NCBI RefSeq assembly: GCF_964204645.1 | Contig: NC_134028.1 | Coordinates: 20,186,153-20,250,152, forward strand | Length of the DNA stretch: 64,000 nt | Source: Tubulanus polymorphus | Taxonomy: Eukaryota; Nemertea; Palaeonemertea; Tubulaniformes; Tubulanidae | Direction: 5' to 3' | Part shown: positions 35,701-47,700 of the stretch, in pieces | Layout: every line of letters begins with the position of its first letter | Numbering within the stretch: position 1 is the stretch's first letter | Made by a program: the position numbers and the translations under genes | The notes under the pieces: generated by a model | What the model saw: the letters and a program-made list of their open reading frames with translations, nothing else | What the model was told of the DNA's origin: nothing | The model's database searches: none

Positions 35701-38700
35701 TCCATTTCGCCCCAATATGTTAGAAGCTGCGAAACTGCTGATCTTTGCATCTGATAATTACCAAAAGTCTTCTAGGGAGCACTTACAGGACCCCGCCACT
35801 AAAACTACGCACCTCACAGTTCCACTTAATCAAAACAGATACGTGCACGTCCAGAATATCGACATTTCACAGAATTCCGGAAATATATTTCCAGAAATTT
35901 CTGTTCAGAATTTTCTGCCGACGTTTCTGTTTTCCAGAATTTTCTGCTGTCTGTTTGATAGGTTAACTCAATCCTAAGCCTATAAACCCTATAAAATCTC
36001 TAAACCCTAGACTTTAAACCCTAAACGCAGAAAAGCAGATGAAATATGGGATTCTCACTGAAATTTCTGTCAAGCTTCATTTCCCGACATATATGCATAT
36101 AAATTGACCCCCCCAAAAAGCAATGCTAGCTTCAGGTCTCAGATACATATCTTATCTATAGGATTTTTCTTTAACGAGTGTAGTTTGAATGCGGGCGTGT
36201 TTGTCTATTTAGAATAACTCGCAGGTGTGTCAGCTGTGTTCCGATACTACCAGTGTTCAGGTGTCTGGGCTAACAGCAGCACTATGCGCGGCTTATGACG
36301 AAATATAGGCTATAATTTAAAAAATCATTGACGGAATAAAAACAATGTTTGGGATCCAATAGAACAGAAACATCTGTGACATTGTCATGTATTATACAAC
36401 GTAAAGAACAGTACTCGTAGGCATACACTCGAAGAGTTAACTGAGTTTTATCGACGATAATCCCATCCTTAACCCATTAAACATTGAATACCATTGAATA
36501 CTCTTCTTAACCATCGATCTAACCAGACTTACGGAGCTGATTTCGGATAAAGATAAAAACGAACTTTGGCCGGATCTATAATAATTTTGCCAATGATGAT
36601 TGTTTTGAAAACGTACGTATTTTAAGTCATCGACTATAATATGAAACAGCTGCGTCTAAAACATTATGACCCGCGACATTCATAAACAGCAAAATGACTC
36701 AATCGACCTGAATCATGATATCGGGGTCTCATATACGACCAGAGTCATCGAAACGCAACCGTTAAAAGAAATTTCTCCGGGAAACACCCCCGAACCCCTT
36801 AAAAGATAGGCGATTAAAATTTGTAAGAATTACGAACTTTTGAATGGGATGAGCAATAATTCAAGTCGAATTATCGGGAAGACGATATTGATGTTTATAA
36901 CTTCACCAGCGCGCATCGTTGCATTAACTTTAGAAATGAGTGATATATCATAAAGAAGTTACTTACCAGCTGAGTTCATCGATATTTTAACTTTGTTTCT
37001 TTCTTAATCCAATCCAGAGATATGAACGAAATAGAAAATTAAACAATGCGGACCCGGCGGGTACCAAAAAATGGCGCCTGGAAACTGTAAAAAGGCTTAT
37101 TCCTCCCGCGGTTAACGCCTCGCACCGTCGGATATGAGCTTGTGGTTTCTGGGGTCCGAACCCACCTGCCTTGCCGTCGGCCGCTCTTTCTGTAACGACG
37201 GTGGTCGTTAGAACCTGTCAGCAATTTGAACAATTATTTTGACGAAAAAAAAACATCAATCAACGGACACCAAGTGGCAACGAGGTGCCATGCGTATGAA
37301 CTTCCGCGTGGCTGTTTTATTAGAGAAATATCCTTCCTTCTTTTTAATCTTCTCTTTTGAATTTTTCTATAGGTTTTATATAGATTTTAAATAGATTTGC
37401 ATATAAATATGGTGGCTGATAAGGGCCATAGTGTAAAATTCCTGGTATGTAAATGAGGGCGCCAGAACGCCAGAACGCCAAAACGAAAAAAAACGTCCAA
37501 TTTTCTCTGAAAGTTCGTTTTGGCGCACCAAAACGGAGAATATTCCGTTTTGGCGCCCCCGCCAAAACGAACTTTCATTTTGGCCCCCCCGCCAAAACAA
37601 CGAAAAACGTAAAAATTTCTCTAAAATTTCGTTTTGGCGCGGTTATTTCCGTTTTGGCGTCCCCGCCAAAACAAGCATTCAACCACAGTAAAATTATTTT
37701 CAATTTGGCGCGTTGATCTTGTGTGTAATTTGCATAAATTTGCATATATAAAATTATTTTACGTATATATAGAATTATTTTACGTGGTTTAAAGTTCGTT
37801 TTGGCGGGGGCGCCAAAACGGAATATTCTCCGTTTTGGCGCGCCAAAACGAACTTTCAGAGAAATTTCGACGTTTTTCGTTGTTTTGGCGGGGGCACAAA
37901 AACGGAATTTTCTTTTGGAGAAAATTGGACGTTGCTTTCGTTTTGGCGTTCTGGCGTTCTGGCGCCCTCATTTACATACCAGGAATTTTACGCTATGGTC
38001 CTTATCAGCCACCATATATACAGGATCAAAGTCGGTAAAAGTGCAGATCTGCGCCTCTCGTGATTAACGCAATCTAATGAATGACAGAATCCAGGCTAAA
38101 ATCTTTATAGTGAAGATATCTTTAAACTTAACCAATGGCAATGGCAATGTACTGAAATGCTGATGACATTTTGAATCTGAAAACAATGATATTTAATGTA
38201 ATTGATTGAACCATTTACGCCGAGAGGTGCAGATCTGCACTTTTACCTAAATGTCCACAAAACATGACTGATGTTTTTATTGAATTTAAGTTAGATCGAG
38301 CTAATTTGTTCTCTGAAAAATGTTGGCGTTAATTAAGCGAGCGGTGACATCGAGAAGGATGACGACAGTGGGTTTATAAACGAATTTTAACAATCGATAT
38401 AAACTGTAATTTCCATTTCCAGGTCAATGTAAATCGAAAATCACTCAGTTCCATTTCGTAAAAGAAAACTCGCCGGTCGGGATGACTGTATTCACATTCG
38501 ATCGAGCAACCACTGACAATTATACGTTTGTACCGGACCCCTCGGAACAGGGCGTTTCGGACGGGTATCTGAAACTGATTCTCAATTCTAACAACGGGAC
38601 GGTCGTATTGAACCATTCGATCAACGCCGAACGACTCGATCCTAGATACTCACCACAATCTAAGGTTAGTCACAGTTTTTGATACGTTTCTAACTGCTAT

Positions 38701-41700
38701 CTATCAAAACTATTTCGTTTGATGATTATCTATCTAAGTAAAAAGATATTTACGGACGGTTCTTAGTCGTAAGCTATCAGATTATGTGATAAGAATCTTT
38801 TCTTTCTTGATATTTTAAATTTTCTTATCCGAAATTGTCTTCATCGTCTGTCCCATTTCTAGATTTATGTTTCCGAGTTGCGATATATATTGACGTGCAG
38901 CTACACGGTATCAACAGGAAGTGGGCCTTTACAGCGAGCGGTAAGTATCGAATTATACGGTTTCGAGGTATATAAACGGGGTGACCGCGATTCTGGAAAC
39001 AGGGGAAAGACAGGGAACTATTCCATCTCGGTATGACAGGGAATTCGATCAGATTTGACAAAACTCTGGATAACAGGGTAATGGTGTTTCGTGGTGTTTA
39101 TGTTGCCCATGCTATATTTCCCGTTGGTTCGGTCTCCGTTTTATGTCATCGGAACTTTGCAACTTAACAAACTTCGTTTCATATGGTAAAAAAAGTCGAA
39201 ATTCGTATATATTCGCAGAGAGTCGGAATATCTAACTGGGTTATGACTTCCTGCTTGAATCTGTCGCGATTACAAATCTCGGCCGGGTCCCTCATCCTAC
39301 CGTTATCAGAAAAAGGGACAGTTCTGCTTCTTTTCGAAAGGCAAATCAAAATACAGTGGAACCTCGTTACAGCGAACTCCACAGGACCAGAAAATATGTT
39401 CCTTATAACCGATAGTTCGTTATATCCAGTATGAAATTGTCTAAATTTTCTTACTTGGGACGAAATTCTATATTTATCATATACGATAAAACGTTGTATC
39501 TGAGTTCGTTATACACTACCTGGAAACACAGACAATTTGGAATTGGATGAATTGTGGTCACCCTGCAGTTGATCTATCAAAAAATCCATTGAAAAACCAT
39601 ACGCTCTTCACGCAGTGGTTTCATTATATTTTCAGCGCAAAACATTTTGATGCCAACCTATTTATTATATGCGATTCTTTACTAATTCTTTTTAGGTGCC
39701 GTATAAAGTAACTATAATTGTGAATAATCTAAACGATGTTTATCCGCATTTCGAAAATTCACCGTATTATAAAGAAGTCAACGAGGTAAGATGGGCGAGT
39801 ATGTTGGCCGATTCAGGAAAACCAAACTTTCTGACAAAAAAATTGTGTTCATGATCATTTTTATCGTGCGTCTAGCCGTGCAGAAATATTTCTATATAGC
39901 CCGAATCAGCCACCAGGGGATACACTAAAGCCTTTTTACTTTTTTGAAAACAATTCTGATTGAAGATTAATGAATTGTAGGCATAGTTTTTAAACGGCGT
40001 CGATGATTATTCACTACATGAAAAATGATTACCGATTAGGTATATAAACCTTAAGAATGTATAAAATATGCCTATATGCCTATTTCACGAAACTCGGCAC
40101 TTTTTGTGTGTTAGATTTAAGACCATAGTCTAACGCTGCGATTACACGGCGACGATTTGGCTCGGGCCAAATTGGCAGGGACCTTGCGCGAGTCAAAATC
40201 GGGCCCGTGTAAATTGCCCGTTCACTCGTTACTAAACCACTTCGATACTAAAAAATCCGAAGTTAGATTGCGATTCACAAGCAATTATTTGACTCATAGG
40301 GCCTACTAAAATTTGACTTGGGCCAGGTCCGGCATCTTTTGTCGGGGAAATTTTGGCCGGGCCCATTTAGCACCCGTGTGCGAACAGTTGTTCCGGGTCA
40401 AAAATGCTCGTGTGATCGCGGCTTAAGACATCTTAGTGCAGTCTTCTTTCTGACTTATGTTATGACTGTACGTCCCGATGATGAAACGTATGTGTGCTTT
40501 GTTTTGTAGTTGACTCCAATAACTACTACAGTATTTATACTAAAAGGCCGCGCTGAAGACGACGACAGCGGGGGATCTGTAACTAATTATGCAATAGCCG
40601 TAAGTCCACTGATTACTGCCGGAATCAACATTTCAGACCATTCGACCGCGCGTGTCCGTTCCACTTACATATGTTCCAAGTCAGAGATAACTCGATTCGA
40701 TCATAGACTACAGATGATCCAGCTCGATCCGCTGTTAACTCGGTTGAAATAAGATCAATTTTAACGATTTCAGTTTTGGAGTCAAATTTAAATTTGTAAA
40801 ATTTGTATGTACATTTTATTATGTACATTGATATTACAATAAAATTTGCAAAGCACGAAATAAAATAAAATGTATTCAAAAATACCGTAAAAATTAATTA
40901 GACAATTTTCAGTTATTGATCGATAATTGGTTATTTTGTAGGGTGGTAGCGATGGTAAATTTAAACTAATTGGACCTACCTCTGATGGAATGGTCGCCGT
41001 AGCCGAAACTTTAGATTACGATCGCGGAAAAAGAATCTATAACATTAATATTTCTGTTACCGTAAGTAAAATAAGACGAAAGATTTTTCTAAGAATTAAT
41101 TGTTCGATAGAATGGAAATTCAGTTTCTTTTTTTTCTTTTAATTTTAGGATAATGAGTTTTATGGAAAAAAATTGACAAGTTATGGGTTGTTGATAATTA
41201 ATGTTACCGATGGTGACGATCAGAATCCGAAATTCTCAAATGAAGCTTACACATTATCGATACCAGAACAGGTAAAACATGAATTTTACGCGGCCTATCT
41301 ATCTGAGCACTGCGGAACCAGACTATACGCCTTCCCATCACCCCATCCACCTCTTGATTATCGGTTTCTGAGATTAATTTTGATAAAATTGCTAGATTTG
41401 GTGATACATTTCCAATCAAAAATATCTTCGGTGAAGTTCTAAACACAGCTCGAATTGTGTGAATATCATTTTTTTAAGTGCACCGATAAACTATAATGTG
41501 TTTGTTACGGAAGCGTCGTGGGGACATCATTTACGAGAAATAAATATTTCATTTTTAGTTGAGATATATCTCAGCATAAAATCATTTTCGATTAATACAT
41601 AGTTTTGCCAATTTTATGTCGATTTATTATCTCGACGTAAATACGTTTACGATTAATAAAAAGCTTTGCTGAATTTATGTCGCGAGATCATCTGACATAA

Positions 41701-44700
41701 ATTCAGAAATGTTCGTATTTAAATCAAAATTCGATTTCTTAGTCAATTTGGAATACAAAAATGTAGAGAAAGCACTGTTGCACATAGGATGGCTCGTATC
41801 AGATTTGTTGGTTTGGATGCAAAATCGATAACATGTTTTATCATGGACTCTAAAACGAAACTTTAAGCCTAGCGCACATCGACACTGCGATTGGAGACAA
41901 CTTAGTTGCCAGGCAGTTTTCGGCGCATGAGAGCAATTGGCTGGATACAATCAGTTGCTCGAATTTGTCGATGTGAGCGAGCTTACGACTGGTTAGCGTC
42001 CATCTATATCCAGTTCCACCCAGTTGCTCATGTTCTACTTTTGAGCAACTAGTTGTACTCAGTTGCTCTCATATCCGTCGATGTGAGCGCTCCATAATCA
42101 ACAACACATGGTTGTAACTGACTAAAACAAAGCTATTTGTCACGTGACTTGTGATGCCCTCAAGAATATTTGCTAAACCACATCTCAGTTGCTGTCGATG
42201 TGTGCGCTATGGACCTAGTATGGTGGCTGATAAGGGCCATAGCGTAAAATTCCTGGTATGTAAATGAGGGCGCCAGAACGCCAGAACGCCAAAACGAAAA
42301 AAAACGTCCAATTTTCTCTAAAAGTTCGTTTTGGCGCGCCAAAACGGAGAATATTCCGTTTTGGCGCCCCCGCCAAAACGAACTTTCATTTTGGCGCCCC
42401 CGCCAAAACGAACTTTCGTTTTGGCGCCCCCGCCAAAACGAACTTTCATTTTGGCGCCCCCGCCAAAACGAAATTTTCTCTGAAAGTTCGTTTTGGCGCG
42501 CCAAAACAACGAATATTTCGTTTTGGCGCCCCCGCCAAAACGAACTTTCGTTTTGGCGCCCCCGCCAATACGAACTTTAAACCACGTAAAATAATTCTAT
42601 ATATACGTAAAATATTTTCATTTATGCAAATTTATGCAAATTACACACAAGATCAACGCGCCAATTTGAAAAATAATTTTACTGTGGTTGAATGCTTGTT
42701 TTGGCGGGGGCGCCAAAACGGAAATAACCGCGCCAAAACGAACTTTTCTTTGTTTTGGCGCGCCAAAACGAACTTTCAGAGAAATTTCGACGTTTTTCGT
42801 TGTTTTGGTGGGGGCGCCAAAATGAAAGTTCGTTTTGGCGGGGGCGCCAAAACGGAATATTCTCCGTTTTGGCGCGCCAAAACGAACTTTTAGAGAAATT
42901 TCGACGTTTTTCGTTGTTTTGGCGGGGGCGCCAAAACGAAAGTTCGTTTTGGCGGGGGCGCCAAAATGAAAGTTCGTTTTGGCGGGGGCGCCAAAACGGA
43001 ATTTTCTTTGTTTTGGCGCGCCAAAACGAACTTTTAGAGAAAATTGGACGTTTTTCGTTGTTTTGGCGGGGGCGCCAAAATGAAAGTTCGTTTTGGCGGG
43101 GCGCCAAAACGGAATATTCTCCGTTTTGGCGCGCCAAAACGAACTTTTAGAGAAATTTCGACGTTTTTCGTTGTTTTGGCGGGGGCGCCAAAACGAAAGT
43201 TCGTTTTGGCGGGGGCGCCAAAATGAAAGTTCGTTTTGGCGGGGGCGCCAAAACGGAATTTTCTTTGTTTTGGCGCGCCAAAACGAACTTTTAGAGAAAA
43301 TTGGACGTTTTTCGTTGTTTTGGCGGGGGCGCCAAAACGATAGTTCGTTTTGGCTGGGGCACCAAAATGAAAGTTCGTTTTGGCGGGGGCGCCAAAACGG
43401 AATTTTCTTTGTTTTGGCGCGCCAAAACGAACTTTTAGAGAAAATTGGACGTTTTTTTTCGTTTTGGCGTTCTGGCGTTCTGGTGCCCTCATTTACATAC
43501 CAGGAATTTTACGCTATGGCCCTTATCAGCCACCATAACCTAGCGACCGGCATGAGCCGCGCAGTTGCTGGGGTTTACTAAATTTTCGATGTGCGCGGGG
43601 TACTCGCTCACTAGCAACTAGTTGTCTCCAGTCGCTTTGTCGATGTATGCTTAGCTTTAGAGTCCATGGTTAAATCTACGTACGAGCAATCATCTCGATT
43701 GCTCGAAGGTTAAATCTTGGAATGATTAATCATTTCAAATGATTACTCCAAGGTTAAATCTAGTTACCACTCTGATACGAGCCACTGCGTGCCGTACTGT
43801 CCCAAACCAAAGGCGAATCTATCACATCAAATTAAATTTGATTTTAAGTAAAATCGTATTTATCCTGGCATAATCAAATTTGGTTTGGTCTAATTTTTGA
43901 ATTTAGCACGGTATCAAATTCAAAGCGATTTATCAAATGATCAAATCACCTCGAGTGGTGATTTGGTACGATTTGCAGATGCCAAACTAAAAACAAACTG
44001 AAAACTCATTCATAGGAAATGATATTTCAAAAACCAGGGCAGTATTTTCTTGTCAGCCGTTTTGAACAAGCCGTCAAATTCATACAGTTGTGCAAATCTT
44101 ATTTGATTAGATTACACGTGACTAGCAAATTAAAATTAGGAAAATCAAATCTGATTTGAATCAAAGATAAATTCGCCTCAAGATGTACTGCGCAACTTCG
44201 CTGATAAGCGGGTTCGAGTCCTGCTGATGTAGGTGTACCAAATCAAAACGCTAGAACGCCAAAAACAAGGAAAACTGCCCTTCCCGTCAGGTTAAATATG
44301 AATGGTTATGAAGACCCGAATTTAAAAAACAAAACCAGACCTCATCATGGACAGTTTGACCTGGATTCACAGCAACCACTACTATCCTCATCACGGGTAG
44401 TCTGAATACCAAGTCGTTGCTAGCGGTTCCCTTGTTTGAGGAACAACAACTAGGTACTAGACCACATCACGGGTCGCTTCTCCGCTAATCTCTCACTATT
44501 CATTCATAGACTCCGTCCATAGTGAATCAACCACTGCTGACTGTTCCTCCGCTTCACGCGTTTGATCAAGATACAGGCATCAATATGACCATTAATTACA
44601 GCATAGAAAAAGGTTGGTTTTCTGACAATATAGCATTTATGTGAGTTATTTAGTAGAAACACGTGTGCATACTAGAACCTACTGACAATGTCGATTTTAC

Positions 44701-47700
44701 GCGAAAGTGAAAGTGAAAGTGCAGTAATTGTTCGAGATTTGTGCAGATATTTTTCATATTTCAGGAACGATTATTAATAATGAAGTACATTTTCGTATGG
44801 ACAATCAAACCGGTGCCTTATACCTGCTGAAATCACTTGACAGAGAAAATTTAATCCCTAATCCGTTTACTATACAGGTCAAGGTATGTATTCACAGCCT
44901 CTCTCGTATCTGGGCTTTGTGATTACAGTAACTGATTGGGTTCTTAATATGGCTCGGGGGCTGGTTTTATAGTCAAGACTTAAGTCCAAGATTGATCTTA
45001 AATCTTAGGACTGGCCTTAAAATTTTAAGTTGTTAGATTGGCTATAGAACTAAGTTGGTTTTAGACTGGTCTTAAGTCTAAGCCCCCACTATGGAACCCG
45101 CCCCTGGGAGATACGTACGCACCATAATTAACTCTGTTTAAAGAAGAGTCTGACGTATCTATGTGTTAATGCAGAAAAGTTAAATGTCTTCGATGTTTAG
45201 AAAGGCACAGGAAATTGCTTTGTTTGTGGGCGCAAAAACTTACTGGAAAATATTTCTGTGCCATTTGTAATGCGCGGATAAATATGGCTGGAAAAATGAA
45301 AATAAAAGATGAATCCCCAGGACACTGTCATAGGTCCTTATCTCACAGACCCTCATTGGTTCAATGCATTTAGTGCTCAGGCTTTTTTGATGCCTAACTA
45401 ATCCAGGTATGAGTGGTTCATTGTTGAAACTGAATCCAGTAACAAAGAGCGTTTTAAAAGGTCCATTTCCAATGTTCGGGGTCTACTGTTCAATATCCAG
45501 TTCCACTGTCAGTTAAACTTGAATCTGAGAAATAATTTACATATCCGATGTTTTAAACCTGAGTCTGATTTATGGAACTGGGTTCTTGTGGAACTAGGTC
45601 GTAAACTATGAAACTAAAGCTTCAGAATTCCTTGTCCATAGATTCTGAAATTCATAGATGAAGTTCAATGTTATTTTAAACTGCGTATCGTATGAGTCAA
45701 AACTTTGATTTAACTGTTTTTCAAGCGAGAAATTCCCAGGGATTCTTCGGGATGTTATGAAAATATTTACTTTTGATTGTAGGCGTATCAAATAGATCGT
45801 CCAGAAGCGCGGTCTACGCTGACTGATGTTACTGTTACAGTTACTGATATTAATGATAATCCGCCAGTGATGTCACTCTCTCCATATCTGGCAACGATTC
45901 CTGAAAACTCTGCTGTAGGAACTACCGTTCTACAAGTGGCTGCTTCGGATAAAGATCTGGTATGTAAGAACAGAATTAGGCTCACTCACTTTCCTGCCAA
46001 GTACCAACGGCCCTCCAGTTCTACAGTTGCCAATTCAGTTTGACTCTTCAATTGAAATAAGGTCATTTGAACCTTGAGTCAAATTTTAACTAAAAACTGG
46101 TGGAACTGGGCCATTTAAGTCTGAAAATACAGACGATTAAAAAAAATGTTCATATTTTGACATTGTTCATTTATACTTATCAGTGATTCAGATTATTTCT
46201 TATTCAGTATTTGAAATGCGGGCTGAATTTAGGGGGTGGTTTCAGGGGTACGAACCCCTGCCTTCCCATAGAAGTTGCCCCTATCGTCAAGAGTGAGAAG
46301 GTTAAAACATGAAAATTTGACTTCATCTTCTCAGAAATTGCTTCTTTTCGATTTCATTTCTTAAAAAATGTCTAATGCCGGAGATGCCCTCCGCTGGTGG
46401 TAGCCTTTTGATGCAGCTGATTTTCGAGAAATGCCTTTTGCATTTCTGGACCCCCGCCTTCTTATTTCACTATATCCATCCCTGAAATTCTACGTTCAGA
46501 TTTTCATTATTACCGTATGCGTAAATACTTTGTATACCAGTATTTGTGAAGATATCTAATGACATTAGTGATGGTGGCGTTTAAAGATATGTTTAAATGT
46601 TGAAAAAAAAGAATTATGATCATAGTAATTGTAGATAGATCAATAATAATTGCAGCTGGTTTGAGGTTCTAATATCAATGAATACGTAGCATTTATTAAT
46701 GCATGTATGATAATCAGCCACTTAAAACAGTATGAATTACATACGAAAAAAATATAAAAGATGAGCGCCGTGACACTGGAATTTGATATTTTCAGTTCAT
46801 TTCGATCAATCTGTTACAGCTGTTCTTGCAGGGGGTGCTTTGGGTGCTAAAACTACCTCCCCTTTGGAAAATTTCCTTCGTACTATTCATTTTCAGTTTT
46901 TCAACGCTACATTTCAAAGTACATTTTATATTTACGGTATGAGACGATAAAGGAATGCCCGAAAATGCTCAGAATGCATGAAAATTAGACTGATTTTTCA
47001 AAATTTTCTGGGGGATGACCTGGAGTCGATTTGGCCGGGGCCAAATTGGCACGGATCAAGCCCGAGTCAAATTCGACCCGTGCCTAATTAGAGCGCGTGC
47101 TCACTGAACAATGCTTAAACAAAGTGAAGTGAGTCATTTCCGGAACCAGTTGCAATTCAAACGCAATCATTTGTCCTGTGCTAAAAATTTGGCTCGGGTC
47201 TGGTCCTACATTTTCAGCCAGGCCAAACAGGCAATGGCCCATTTGGTAGTGTGTGAACAGTCATCCCGACCAAATTTGGCATGTGCCAAAAATGAATCGC
47301 GGTTATAGTATCCTGGGGCCAGTTGCACAGTCATGGCTTAGATTTAAGACTGGTCTATAACTTAGGTCTATAGAACTAAATCAATATAACTACTTAAGCC
47401 CGGTCTTAAGATCTAAGCCCACTTTTGGACTTTAAGTCATGACTGTGCAACTGGGATCTGGCATTGGGATCTGTTCTATGAACTTTTGTTGATCCAATTA
47501 ACGCAAACTAACATGCCATATCCTACCGGAACTTATCATAGAAATAGACATTTACCAGTACATATTTCAAAATTCTGACTTATGAAACTGTAAAATGTAT
47601 ACTATCTTTTTCAGGGTTTGAATGCTGAGTTTGATTTCGATCTAGTCGACCCGAGTTCGACGTTCAGCATAAACAGTACTACTGGTATAGTTACCGTACT

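Noticed and set aside
35975-36035. CCCTAAA-like strings resembling interstitial telomere repeats
   Set aside because: Only a few irregular units; animal telomeres are usually TTAGGG, and no tandem array exists.
37344-38067. Shorter frames with the same repeat peptides
   Set aside because: By-products of the short foldback copy.
42221-43535. Regularly spaced repeats suggesting a CRISPR-like array
   Set aside because: The units are palindromic, spacers are not unique, the host is eukaryotic, and the whole has transposon ends with TA duplications.
42264-43581. Long open frames on both strands encoding repeats such as FGAPAKTNF and WRGRQNESS
   Set aside because: All are translations of the palindromic module array of the foldback element. 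They occur in several frames and strands and carry no independent coding signal.
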